In this document: positions 37,164 through 49,006 of the stretch, one piece after another
How the letters are laid out: each line of letters begins with the position of its first letter
Numbering within the stretch: position 1 is the stretch's first letter
Assembly: GCA_023213395.1 (NCBI GenBank)
Contig: CM041465.1
Span: forward strand, 146,389,741 to 146,453,740
DNA from: Cycas panzhihuaensis
Lineage: Eukaryota; Cycadophyta
DNA length: 64,000 nucleotides
Direction: 5' to 3'
Program-made: the position numbers and the translations under genes
The notes under the pieces: model-generated
What the model saw: the letters and a program-made list of their open reading frames with translations, nothing else
Told to the model about the DNA's origin: nothing
Databases searched by the model: none

Positions 37164-37292
37164 ATTTGTGTGTATATCACCAACTAAGAAAGTACATAAT
37201 ATAGATCACCAATAGAGGCAACACAATATTTTTGTATGCATATTATTAACTGAGGTAGTATAATGTATAGATGATTGATAGAGGCAACATAT
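37164..37292 (+). repeat. ~63-bp tandem repeat, left part
   Basis: Units with ATCACC, AATAGAGGCAACA and TATTTTTGTATG. A unit is broken at 37292 by copia D and its remainder is at 49007-49075. Confidence 0.7.
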
Positions 37293-37723
37293 TATTAGAT
37301 AATATGATAACAATATTTTGGAGGTAAAAATTTTGATAGGTTAGTAGCATAGTTTCCTCCCCAAACTTCTATGAGGAGATCTAATAGGGGCAGGAGACCC
37401 CCTTAGCTAGGGGGTGTTGGGGGAGATGGAACCCCCTTCCCCCCTACAAAGAGGGGTTTCAGGGATAGTAGCCCATAACCCAAAAAACTAACACTGTAAA
37501 ACATATTAAATTATAAAGAGAATTAAAGTTATTCATTTAAAATACCCCAGATTTGATGGTCAAGATTTGTGCCTTGTATGATTCTCTCATATAGCCCTCT
37601 TTAGGGTGTTTTTTTATTATGTTGATGGTATTCAATGTATTGGATATACTATATTAAGGAGAGGTAGTTGATTATTGTTATTATAAGTATTATTCTATAT
37701 ATTATGTACATTTCTCCATTCTT
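37293..37723 (+). repeat. 5' LTR of copia D, left piece
   Basis: TATTAGATAATATGATA onwards, collinear with 48330-48771. Includes the left LINE target copy (37707-37723). Confidence 0.9.
37707..37723. repeat. LINE target-site duplication, left copy
   Basis: TACATTTCTCCATTCTT, repeated exactly at 44039-44055. The uninterrupted 3' LTR has one related copy (TATATTTCTCTATTCTT) at the matching place. The last Ts overlap the poly-T run. Confidence 0.95.
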
Positions 37724-37877
37724 TTTTTTTTTATAAGATAAAATTAAATTTTTAGTGGGTTTGAAACAGGATCCCACAACCTAATACATCAAAGAATCAT
37801 GTGTAACCAAGTCATAGATGACCGTGACAACCCCACGATCTAAGCTAGAGAACTAGTTGCCAGGACAAGCCTCATGG

Positions 37878-40800
37878 CTAGCTGTTACGAACTATATCCT
37901 TCTCAACTAGAACCATAAGGTCCCTAAGGAAATCGCTCTTCCACACTTGACCTTTCTTGTTCCTCACCCTCCAGTTTGCCAAAAAATCAGCTGGTTTGTT
38001 GCCTTCTCTCAAGGTGTGTCTTATATAGACATCTACCAATCCCTCAATGATCTACTTGGCATCATTGAATAAGGGCTAGAATCTCCAGTCTGGGAGGGCT
38101 GTACCTTTCAGCGTATTTAACACAACCTCTGAATCCCCCTCAATTACCAGTCACTGAATGTTTCCTTCCTGGGCTGGGTCTAAGGCTTTAAGCATAGCGT
38201 GCATCTCTACATAATGGTTTGTTTGGCATTCATAGTACTCCGTAAAGGCCTATATTAGAGTACCTTTGTAGTCCCTACAGATACCCCCTCCCCCAGCTTC
38301 TTCGGGATTTCCTTTTGCTACCCCATCGAAGTTGATTTTAATCCAGGGGTCCTCTGGAGGCTGCCAGCTGCTACATCTAGGATTTTCTGCCTTGAAAACA
38401 GGCTCTATACCCCATTTGTGTAGGATCCTATTCTCAACCAGGGATATGCACTTTTCGTTGATACTTCTGACAATTTCTCTAGTGTCTGTGCAGATTCTAT
38501 TGAAGATAGCAATTTGATCCATCTGCTTTGCCTAAAAATTCTTGTGGTTCCTCTCTTTCCAGATGTTCCATGCCAGAATCGGGAGAGCATTCTTCCAGAT
38601 GTAACGTAATGTTCTACATCTAAATGGGCTTAGCCAAGCAATCCAGAAATCAATAATCTTTTCCAAGAATGTCCAACAGACCTTTAGTTTTTTAAGCAGC
38701 ATCCTCCATACCTCCCTTGTATAAGAACACTTAAGGAAGATATGGTCCATAGATTCCTCTTCAGTGTAGTAAAGAATACATTTGTTCACTAGCAAAAAGC
38801 CTCTCTTCTTGAGGTTATCAACAGTAAGAATTTTATTCATAAGACAAATCCACCAAAAGATAACTATCTTAGGGATGATAGGGAGCCTCCATACACCTTC
38901 CAATATTGGGTTACTCTGGTCCCCTCTTGTTAGGCATAAGTAGTGGTATCTTTGTTTGACAGTGTATTCCTCGGACGAGCTCAAAGGCCACATAATCGAA
39001 TCTGGTGATTGAATTCTAGGGATGTAGCTCTTTCCTAGAATCCTTTTGATCTCATTAAGGCCCTCATGCAATCTTTCTCCCTGGATTTCCTCAAAAGTCC
39101 TCCAGTTCCTGTTCCTTCAACTTCTGGTCCAATAATCTTTTACAAGTATACTGTAATGCCTGGAACAAGGACCCATGATAGGTACCAGATCTGGGAATTC
39201 CTTTAGAGCCTTATCACAGCACCACACATCCTCCCAAAATCTAATGGAGTAACCATCTCCTAGTTTCCATTTCAAGCTATTCCTTATAGCTTTCCAAGCT
39301 TTAAGGATGCTCCTCCAGACGATTGAGCCAACTTGAGAAGCATTGATATCTATAAGAGAGCCCCCTTGGATATATTTTCTTGATAAGATTCTCTCCCATA
39401 GCCTCTCCCCCCCTTTGAATAATCACCAACCCAACTTTGCCTTGAGAGCAACATTGAAGGGAGAGAGCCTTCTCAGGTTCAGGCCACTAGCCCATTTCAG
39501 GGTACAAACCTTATTCCAACTCACTAAGTGTATCCTATCCTTGATTTCATCCCCAGACCGTAGGAATCTCTTATGAATGGATTCAATAGTATCTAAGATG
39601 CCCGATGGGACTCTGAAGATAGACATCCAAAAAATAGGGATGCTCTGTAGCGTAGAAGTAACAAACTAGAGTTTTCCAGCTAAGCTTAAAAAGGTGCCTT
39701 TCCAGCCTGCCACCTTCTTTTGCATCCTGTCAATAAGGGGGTTCCACATATCCTTGGTCATCTTCCCCACAAAGAGAGGCAAACCAAGGTAAATTGTGGG
39801 GAGATTTTTTATACCCATCTCAAGGATTCTGCTAATCCTTCCCTGGGTATAACCTGGGGTATTTATGAAGAAGACATTGCTTTTGTTCAGGCTTATTATC
39901 TAGTTTGTGGCCTTTTTTGAACTGACCCAAGATCTCTTTTAAATTGGATGCCTCCCTTACAACAACCTTCCCTAAGAATATATTATCATCCACAAATTAA
40001 TGGTGGGCCACGTTATCCATCCCAGATGTCAGTTTAATACCATTTATAATCCCCTGCCTCTTAGCAGACTCAATGGTTCTACCCAATAACTCAGCCATCG
40101 TAATGAACAGGAAGGGTGAGAGGGGGTCGCCCTGTCTCAACCCCCTGAACCCAGGAAAAAAGCTGGAAGATGAGCCATTAATGATAACTGAGAATTGCAG
40201 GTTACTAATACATACCTTTATCCATGACCGCCAAGTTTTCCCAAAGCCAAATGCCTCAAGGCAATCAAGCAAGCACTCCTAGGAAACCTTATCAAAGGCT
40301 TTCATGAGATCAATCTTAGTGAGCATCACAGGCTCCTTTCTTTCTATGGCTAAATGAATTATTTTGTGGACAACGATATAACCATCATAGATTTGTCTAC
40401 CCTGGAGAAAGCCATCTTGATTATAGGATAAGAACGAGGAATGTAGTCTGCCATTCTTGTAGAATTTTTCTGTTTGCATAAAACTCTTGTAAGGCATCCA
40501 TAAGATCCCCCTTTATAATATCCCAAAATTCTTGGAAAAATCTCGGTGGAAATCCATTGGGGCCTGGGGCTTTATCTTTCTTCATATCGAAGAGCACTGC
40601 CTTGACTTCTTCCAGGGTAAACGGAGCTATTAACTGAGAGTTTTAAGCTTCATTCACTAGACAGGGGATATTGTTGAGGAAATCCTTCCTCATTTCTACA
40701 TCCCCATCTTGCGGTTCAGTAAATAAGTCCTTGAAATATTCACTGGCCAGCTCCTTCATGCCCTCAGCCAAACTCACTATTGAGCCATCCTCCTTTTGAA

Positions 40801-41947
40801 GACTAGTAATTCTATTGTTCGCCCTATGTTTGGCTGTGGTCATATGGAAAAATCTGGTGTTTCTATCTCCTTTAGCTAGCCACAAAGCCCTGGATTTTTG
40901 TCTCCAGTGAATTTCCTCTCTAGTGAGAATCTCCTCCAGGGCCTCAACCAGCTCCTTCTCTACCTTATCGAGCTCCAGGGATCTGCCTAGTTGCTCGATC
41001 TGGTCCTTGATTACTTTTAGATCACTGATGGTTTTATCCTTCTGTTCATTTATATTATGAAATACTTGCTTGTTCCATACCTTCACTTATCTTTTGACCT
41101 AATCTAGCTTCTTTGAGAACCTATACATTACATGTCCTTTAATGTCAATGCCTCACCATTCCTCGATCCTCTTCTAGAGATCTGGATGGTGAAGCCACAT
41201 TAATTTAAATTTGAAGGGAGCCTTGATGAATTTGCCCAGATCTGAAAATTGCATCAAGAGGGGCGAATGATCAGAACTGATCCTTGGCAGAGCCTCTAGG
41301 GTGAAGTCATTGAAACACCTCATCCAATCAAAGTTAACCAGCACCTTGTCTAATTTGATTTGAATTAAGTTGTCCCCCAAATGCTTATTGGACCATGTAA
41401 ATGAAGCACCCCTGAGTTTGACATCCTCCAGACCCCCCTGTTGTAGGAAGTCACTGAACTCGCTCATGCTCGATGTCCAACCACCGAAACCACCTCTCCT
41501 GTCCCCTAGGGATAATGCCGAGTTAAAGTCTCCTACCAGCAGCCATGGGTGTCGGCATTCCCTATGGGCCTTTAGCAATCTATCCTAAAGCCTCTTCTTG
41601 GCCTCTTGATGATTTGGGGTATAAACATTTGTGGCAAGCCAAGTAATGTTGTTACTTTTATTCGTTAACCGCACCAAAATAAAGGACTCTTCTACCAGAA
41701 AAATTTCACCTGACCATGTTGATGGGTTCCATAGCACCATTAAGCCTCCAACTCCCTGGGCATAGTTTCTGTCAATACCTTTGGTATTTTTCCAAATTTT
41801 GTTCCAAATTTTTGGTCCATTTTCCTTGCACAGTTTGGTTTCTTACAAGAAAATCATATATGGGTGATATTTATTCCTCATATCCCTAATAATTCTCTAC
41901 TTCAAAAGGGCATTGAGACCCTTAATGTTCCATGACATAATTTTCAT
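37878..41947 (-). pseudogene. LINE ORF2: endonuclease, reverse transcriptase, RNase H
   Basis: Start chosen at the ATG at 41947 (MKIMSWNIKGLNALLKW), the usual LINE endonuclease start. APE-type endonuclease has WLLVGDFNSAL and SSDHSPL. RT follows with [37 protein letters not shown] and the catalytic FVDD at 39985-39996, preceded by a TAA where Gln is expected. A zf-RVT-like segment is at ~38600-38950 (IPKIVIFWW..., HIFLKCSYTREVW). RNase H has INFDG, the EMHAM and EGDSE segments and ADFLANW, so all four acidic positions are present. The frame ends in TAG at 37878-37880. About 1,350 codons, a normal length. Several stops and frameshifts make it inactive, but the catalytic residues are mostly kept. 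Confidence 0.92.
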
Positions 41948-42075
41948 CTTTTTTTCCTTTACTTCCAAACTTTAGAAGTTTTGCCTTTTGGAGGCTTTTT
42001 ACCTTCTACTTTGGATCTAAGAGTAGGTCCTTCAAGGAACACTTCCTTTAAAGTTTTCTGGGTGCCTTGATCTAC

Positions 42076-43370
42076 CTATGCAACCTTTTCTTTCTCTCTC
42101 TGTGATTTTGAAGGTGGTCTCCCAACCTTCTTTTCAGCTCCCACATCAGGCAGCTTCTTATGGGGCATAACTGAATGCGGTAATGGATCTGGGCCTGGCA
42201 TTCCTAGGTCCTCCAATATGGGCATCTTTGGCTTCTCCTCAACCAAATGCCCCTGGCTCACTGGTTCTACCACATCTCTGGAGGGGCCCTTTGCAAGCAA
42301 AGGGGACGAATCTAACCCTAACATGATCTCCTTGTCCCGCAACCTCAGAGGCTCGGGCAGGGCATTTTGGGCCAGAGAAACAACCCAGTAGGGGGTGGGT
42401 CTCCTATTCCTTCCTCACTTACCGGGCACCCCGGAGCCATAAGAACCTATGCTTCTAGTTCTCCTTCCTCTAGGAGTGTGTCCTCCTCATTTGGGTCAAA
42501 ACTGAGATTTGGGTGGGGGCCTCAACTGCCACCTTTAGGCCTAAACATTCTAGGGCCTCTCCTTTTTCCTTCTCCTTCCCTTGGGTATTTAGTTCTGAGA
42601 GACCCTCTCTTGTCTCATCTTTTGAGAGTTGCACACCTGGGTATTTTTGGGGCAAGTGCCCCAAATTTCTATAAGTGGAGCATCTAAAATGATCCATCTC
42701 ATAAATCAAAGGCTGGACCCAGCTTCTTCCTCCTATGTCCATCCATATGTCTTCCAAGAGGGGTTTATCTATTCTTACCAAGGCACAAATTCTGGTATTA
42801 ATGAGCCTGCTCCTATTCTTTGTCGCGGAATCAATTGCTAAGAGAGGACCCACTGCTTTCGCTGTGCCTTTAAATACCTCGGGGTTCCAGTGGTGCAGTG
42901 GAAGACCTAGAAGTTGGATCTATATAGGAGCTTGTCTAATTTTAGGGACTGAGGGGTCAAAGTCCCTATGCCATTTCTCGAGGGATAGGGCCTTTCTACC
43001 AAACATCCATGGGGCTCTAATTAGAATATTAGACATATCTTCGTAAGAGGTAAATTTAAATAGCACACAGCCCTTAGGCATGGCTATTACTTCCATGCAA
43101 CTTGTCGTTTTCCATTTGGTCCTCGTCCAGGTCCTAATGGCCTCCAGGCCCGGTCTAGGTCCTGAGAATCTACCAACAAGGCAGTTCTCCCAAAGTCTCT
43201 CAGTTTTCTCCACTAGGGCCAGAGGAATTTTTAGTCTTACTTTATTATCCTCTATCACAGGTGTTAGGTCGAATGTTTCCTCTTCGTTTGATTTCAATAC
43301 ATCTCGGTAGGATCTCCCCAGTGATAGGTTGGGGTTCTGGTTTTGATTTTGAAAGATATGGTTGATTTCT
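42076..43370 (-). pseudogene. LINE ORF1: gag-like protein with DUF4283 and knuckle
   Basis: The frame can be followed from about 43370 (NPNLSLGRSYRDVLKSN) through a DUF4283-type domain (LVGRFSGPRPGLEAIRTW..., FKFTSYEDMSNILIRAPW). One TAG at an expected Trp near 42917 is followed in the same frame by IQLLGLPLHHWNPEVF and a zinc-knuckle position reading CSTYRNLGHLPQKYP. The family has CxxCxxxGHxxxxC, so two cysteines have become Tyr. A frameshift near 42400 precedes a Pro/Lys-rich tail (42076-42342). ORF1 protein would bind the RNA. The initiator ATG is not certain. Confidence 0.8.
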
Positions 43371-44038
43371 ATATTTTAAAATTTGTAAACTGTATAAGAA
43401 AATCCCCAAATAAAGAGAGCAAGAACATACCATTGTCTTTAAGGCTAACTCTAGTTCAACCTCAAGCATTCCTTCCTCTTTGCCCCACTTCTCACAAAAC
43501 AAAAAACTGCCGCCCAAGTTCTTCTCGTGATAACCTCCGTTGCCAAGCAATACCTATCTATCTTCTCTCTCTATTTGCTTACATGGTCTATCTTTCTGCT
43601 GTCAGGATCTATCTTTCTTCACAGCTCCACTCCCTTCTGTTATGGCTAGCCCATCTAGCATAAAGTGGCCTCCATGTTCTAAAAAAGCTAACCAGGGCTT
43701 TGGTTTATCCACTATCCCAAGACCGCCAGAGAGCTCCCTACCGAGGCTGGATTACTCTCACACTACCCCCTTCACGAGGAATAAATTGAGGTATACTTGG
43801 CACCAAGCTTAGCCCAAGCTCTTTCTCATACTGTCTTCCTTCCATCGCAGATTAGGTGAGGGGATGAAGAATCAGGTTACCAGAACCTAGCGTTGGCTGG
43901 CTAGCCGTGCCAACACAATTTGAAGGATGCCATGGCGTTTGAGTCCTCCACGCTACTCATGTCGCCTCCAGTTCCAGTCTAAACCCTAGTTTTGAATTGC
44001 ACCTATTTCCTTCAGAGTCCATTCACCATCCCGAATAA
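43371..44038 (-). promoter_or_regulatory. LINE 5' UTR / promoter region
   Basis: About 670 bp between the right target copy and ORF1, with several C/T-rich runs and no conserved coding. Its presence indicates that the element is not 5'-truncated. Confidence 0.6.
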
Positions 44039-44055
44039 TACATTTCTCCATTCTT
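44039..44055. repeat. LINE target-site duplication, right copy
   Basis: TACATTTCTCCATTCTT, identical to 37707-37723. The copia D LTR continues from here. Confidence 0.95.
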
Positions 44056-44290
44056 AGATAATAAAGATCAATACCTTTTCTATATGAATATTTTTCTAAC
44101 ACACTACTAGGGTTTTACCACGTTATATCTAGTGTATATGTGATGCTTTGGCTTTTTGATTTATTTATTATATTATCTCCAGTTTAAGAACTTGCATATT
44201 AAATTTTAATTTTAATTCTTATAACTAGTTGTAAAATAGTTTAGATCTTGGTGGTAGTTTTCTAGTTATTAGGACCCAATTTTCTTAACA
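44056..44290 (+). repeat. 5' LTR of copia D, right piece
   Basis: Collinear with 48772-49006 and ends TTCTTAACA. The PBS follows two bases later. Confidence 0.9.
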
Positions 44291-44292
44291 AG

Positions 44293-44306
44293 TGGTATCC
44301 AAGCCA
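44293..44306 (+). promoter_or_regulatory. Copia D primer binding site
   Basis: TGGTATCCAAGCCA, a Met-tRNA-type site. Confidence 0.75.
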
Positions 44307-44362
44307 CTTTTATTTTTGTAGCAAATTTATGAAGGTTTTGGTGTTGGATTTTTCTATACCAA

Positions 44363-47300
44363 ATGGCAAAATTGATAACTGCAAAGTTTGAGGTAAAGAA
44401 ATTTAATGACAAGAATAACTTTGAGCTATGCAAGTTGAAAGCATCTGATGTTTTGGTATAATAGGGATTATACAAAACTTTGGTAAGTAAATCAAAGAAA
44501 TTTATAGGGATAAATGATGATGAATGGGTTGATCTAGATAAAAGGGCACTTAACACAATATGATTATGCTTGGCAGATAAAGTTCTATTTAACATCATAG
44601 GGGAGAAGTTAGTAGTAGGATTATGGACCCAATTGGAAGGCTTATATATGACCAAATCAATGACAAATCAAATCTACTTGAAGAGGTAGATGTACTCATT
44701 GTGGATGAAGGTACAAAAATTTCTAAGCATTTAAATATTTTCAATACTCTTATTTGTCAGTTGGCTAGTATCGATATCATGATTGAGAATGAGGATAAGG
44801 TTATTACCTTATTATGTTCATTACTAGAATCTTGGGATAATATTATCACTTTAATTAGTTATAGTATTATATTTGAATTAGACTATGATTTTGTTGTATG
44901 TTCTTTGCTAATAGAAAAGGTGAGGAAGAAGTCTAGTGTTGAAACCTCCACACTAGAAGTTATGACAACAAGGGGCATAATGATTAAGAGAGGATAAAGC
45001 TCCAGGGACACATCGAGGTCAAAGTCAAAAGGCAAGAAGAGTAAGCTTAGATGTTGGCACTGTAATAAGATAAGTCACCTTAAGAAGGATTACTACAAAA
45101 ATAAGGAGTTCTAGAAAAAGAAAGATCCTACCAAGGAGGATAATTAGGTGGAGTCAAATCAAGGTATAAATGATGATGATATTTTGGTTGCTTATAATAT
45201 TTCCTATTATCATCATGATTGGTTATTAGATTCAGGTGCTTCACACCACATGTGTCCACATAAGAGTTGGTTTTTATCATACCAACCTCTTCATGTCCAT
45301 GATGTGCTTATGGGAAATGAAGATTTCTATAAGATAGTGGACATTGGTAGCATCAGAATTAAAAAGTTTGATGGTATAGTAAGAATATTAACTAAAGTTA
45401 GATATGTACCTAATCTAAAAAAGAATCTAATTTCCTTGGGTGAACTAGATTCTAGTGATTATAAGTACACAAGTTATGAAGGGGTCTTAAAGGCATCAAA
45501 TGGTGCCTTGGTTGTTATGAAATCCTTAAAGAAAGGAAAACTTTATATTTTAGTGGGAAGTATAGATGTCAACCATGCAACTACAACATCAAAGACTATA
45601 GAAGATCAAGCTCAATTATGGCATAAGAGACTTGGGCACATGAGTGAGAGAGGATTTAAGGTGCTTATGAACTATAAGTTGCTTATGAATTTGTATCTTT
45701 CATATTTAAATTTTTGTGAACATTATACTTTTGGAAAGTAATGTAGACTCATGTTTAAAGTAGGGAATCATACTATTGAAGGTGTAATGGATTATGTATA
45801 TTCAGATGTGTAAGTACCAACCCCTATAATATCTTATAGAGGATCATTATACTTTATTACATTTATAGATGATTACTCCAGAAAGGTATGGATCTATTTT
45901 TTAAAAAGGAAATCTAAAGTTTTTAGTGTGTTTAAGTAATTTAAGGCTCTGGTCAAGAAGAGCACTGGCAGGTTAATCAAATATTTAAAAACTAATAATA
46001 TAGGTGAGTTTAACTCCTTGGAGTTTGAGAACTATTACAGAGAATTTAGGATCAAAAGGTATAAGATCATCAACTACACTCTGTAGTAGAGTGGCATAGC
46101 TAAGCGCATGAATAGGACACTCTTATAAAGAGTGAGAAGCATGCTAAATGATATAAGAGTGGAGAAGGACTTATGGATAGAAGTTATGTAGACAACTTGT
46201 TATTTAGTAAACAAGTCACCATCACTTGCAATAGACTATAATATTCTTAAATAGGTATGGACTAAACATCCATGTGACTATTTAAATTTGAAAATTTTTG
46301 GTTGAGATGCTTATGCCTTGACTAATAAAAGTCAACGTTCAAAGTTAGACCTAAAATCTAAGAGATGTATCTTTGTTGGTTATGGTGACAGAGATAATAT
46401 GAAGGGATACTAGTTGTGGGATCCTACTGTCTACAAGATCATTATTAAAAAAGATGTTGCATTTGATGATTCTCTTTTTCTATAAGCAGACAATATAGAA
46501 GTTAAAGTAAAATAGGAGAAAAAAGTTGAACATCAATAGGTTAAACTTAAGACCCATCTATATTTAGAAATAGAAATACAGGAAGATCTTCTAAAGATGA
46601 ATCTATAGTAGATTTATAGGAGTATGTGGATACTCCTCCACAAATTATTAGAAGATCTACATGAGTTAGTCATCCACCTAATAGGTATAACCCTTTTATT
46701 TCTATTTCTTTGGTTTCTAATGATGGTGAACCTACATGCTATCAAGAAGCAGTAAATGATATCCATAGTGAGAAGTAGAAAAGGGTTATGTAAGAAGAGA
46801 TAGATGCTTTGAAGAAAAATAATTCATGGGAATTGGTAGAACTTCCATATGGTAGGAAGACTACTGGTTACAGGTGGGTTTTCAAGAAGAAAACAGATGT
46901 TGATAGAAAGGTTGACAAATATAGAGTAAGAATGGTGGCTAAAGGCTTTACACAAAAAGTAGGTATTCATTTTTATGAGATCTTTTAACTAGTTATTAAA
47001 CTTATTTTAATTCAAGTTTTGGTAGCATTAGTAACTTCTCTTAATTTGGAGTTGGAGCAGGTGGATGTAAAAATGACTTTTCTGCATGGAGATTTAGATA
47101 AGAAGATCTATATAGATCAACTAGAAGGGTGGGATGGTAGGAAAAGACTTGTTTATAGGCTCAAGAAATCATTGTATGGCCTAAAACAATCACCCATGCA
47201 ATAGTATAAGAAGTTTAATGCCTTCATGGAGAGCTAAAATTTTAAAATAAGTGAATATGATCATTGTATTTACTTTAAATTATCAGATAATGGCTTATTC

Positions 47301-48270
47301 ATTATCTTAGTATTATATATTAATGACATATTGGTTGCAAGTAAGAGTATGGTAGAAATCAATAAGTTAAAGGCTCAATTGACTAGGACTTTTGATATAA
47401 AAGATCTATGACCTACAAAATAAATTTTCAACATGGAGATACATAGAGATAGGAAAAATGATAAGTTATGGTTATCACAATAGAAATATATAGAGAAGGT
47501 GCTAACCAGATTTGGTATGGTAAATGTGAAACTAGTGAATATCCTGTTGGCTTCCCATTGTAAGCTTTCTTCGAGTATGAGTCCTAGTAATGAAGAAAAA
47601 AAGATTATATATCTTTGTGTACCTTATTTTAGTGCAATAGGAAGTTTGATGTATGCCATAGTATATACAAGACCTCATATTTCACATGTAATTAGTGTAG
47701 TTAGTAAGTTTATGGAAAATCTAGGAAAGGAACATTAGGTAGCAGTGAAATGGGTGCTTCAATATTTTAGGGGCATAAGTAACTATTGCATCACCTTTAA
47801 TAGTATAGATAATCAAGTTTATGGATATATCGATTTAAAATTTATAAGAGATTTAGATAAGAGAAGGTCTACTTTAGGTTATGTGTTTACTCTTACAAAT
47901 GGTACAATTAGTTGGATGTTAAATTTATAGAGTAAAATTACATTATCGACTACAGAAGTAGAATATATTATTGCAGCACATGTTTATAAAGAAGTAATCT
48001 AGTTGCATGGGCTATTGGTTGAGCTTGGAAGGAAATAGAAAAAGGTAAAGGTATTTTTTAATAGTCAAAGTTCCATTTACTTAGTAAAGAATCCAACTTA
48101 TCATAATAGGACAAAGCATATTACTCTTAAATACTATTTTATTAGATAGATTATGGAAGTAAGTGGAGTGGCACTTGAGAAGGTTAATATAAAATAGAAT
48201 TATGCTGACATGTTCATAAAACTAGTACTATTAGAGAGGTTTAAATAGTATTTAACTTCTCCTAGTTTGT
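44363..48270 (+). pseudogene. Copia D gag-pol polyprotein (Tork-like)
   Basis: ATG at 44363. Gag has KFEVKKFNDKNNFELCKLK, LCLADKVLFNI, LYMTKS and, after a frameshift near 44690, KHLNIFNTLICQL and LCSLLESWDN. The knuckle CWHCNKISHLKKDYY (45054-45101) has lost its last Cys and the usual glycine. The protease site WLLDSGASHHMCPH is intact (45220-45260) within a 197-codon open frame that includes gag-pre-integrase (LWHKRLGHMSERG). Integrase (FITFIDDYSRKVWIYFLKRK), then a degraded RT in which the catalytic YVDD has become YIND (~47320). RNase H ends near 48270. Many TAG/TAA at expected Gln. Confidence 0.88.
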
Positions 48271-48329
48271 AGAAAAGGTGATGAATAATCTAGGAAAGGT
48301 ATTAAGCAAATTGTTGTCAAGATGGAGAT

Positions 48330-49006
48330 TATTAGATAATGTGATAGCAATGTTTTCTAGACAAAAATTTTGATAGGTTGGCAATGTAGTTTTCCCTCTA
48401 AACTTATGTGAGGGGATCTAGGGGTCCAAAGGGGGTAGTATCCCCTCTTGGATAAGGGGTATAGGGGAAGTTGGAACCCCTTATAACCCCCTACAAAGAG
48501 GGGGTTCAGGGGTAGTAACCCCTGATCTGAAAAGCTAGCACTATAAAACATACTAAATTATAAAGAGAATCGAGGTTGTTCATTTAAAATACCCTAGATT
48601 TAATGGTCAAAATTTATGCCTTGTATGACTCTCTCATATAGGCCTCTTTAGGGTGTTTTTTTATTATGTTGATGGTGTTTGATGTATTAGATGTACTGTG
48701 TTAAGGAGAGATAGCTAGTTGTTATTGTTATAAGCATTCTACTATAGATTATGTATATTTCTCTATTCTTGGATAATAAAGATTGATATCTTTCCTGTGT
48801 AGATGTTTCCCTAGCACATTGTAAGGGTTTTACCATGTTATATTATGGTGTATATAAGACGCTTTGGCTTTTTGATTTATTTATTGTATTATCTTTGGTT
48901 TAAGAACTTGCATGTTAAATTTTAATTTCAATTCCTATAACTAGTTGCAAAATAGTTTAGATCTTAATGGCAATTTTCTGGTTATTAGGTCCCAGTTTTC
49001 TCAACA
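48330..49006 (+). repeat. 3' LTR of copia D
   Basis: TATTAGATAATGTG (TG decayed to TA) to ..TTCTCAACA, after the tract AAGATGGAGAT. It is uninterrupted and so shows the empty LINE site. TATA-like TATATAAG at 48851-48858. Confidence 0.9.

Larger units (their letters stand above)
36545..37292 (+). other. G2 internal DNA, tandem-repeat-rich 3' part
   Basis: 36550-36790 is loosely repetitive (ATCTATYAAT, CATTTATTAAT), like 21230-21325 left of the outer copia. 36857-37005 holds three ~50-bp units with core CCCCTATGCTCAAATTATG, related to minisatellite 2 of the G2 LTR. From 37164 a ~63-bp tandem repeat begins, which copia D interrupts. No coding recognised. Confidence 0.65.
37722..44038 (-). mobile_element. 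Full-length plant L1-type LINE (6.3 kb)
   Basis: It reads on the minus strand from ~44038 to a poly(A) tail, seen as a T run at 37722-37732. It has a 5' UTR, an ORF1 with a gag-like domain and knuckle, an ORF2 with endonuclease, RT and RNase H, and exact 17-bp target duplications. Its base composition is clearly more G+C-rich than the DNA around it. It lies inside the 5' LTR of copia D and so is younger than D. Confidence 0.95.
37293..49006 (+). mobile_element. Tork-like Ty1/copia element D, with a LINE in its 5' LTR
   Basis: The 3' LTR is 677 bp (48330-49006). The 5' LTR is in two pieces (37293-37723 and 44056-44290) separated by the LINE. The PBS TGGTATCCAAGCC is at 44293. CATAT (37288-37292) and TATAT (49007-49011) are a one-mismatch target duplication. 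The gag and protease types (KFEVKKFN, LDSGASHHMCPHKSWF) are those of the Tork/Tnt1 lineage. It interrupts a ~63-bp tandem repeat of G2. Confidence 0.9.

Noticed and set aside
42367-43812. Several plus-strand frames of 70-106 codons
   Set aside because: Antisense to LINE ORF1 and its 5' UTR. The long frames come from the higher G+C of the LINE.
44269-44655. 128-codon minus-strand frame
   Set aside because: Antisense to the start of the copia D gag, whose family motifs read on the plus strand.
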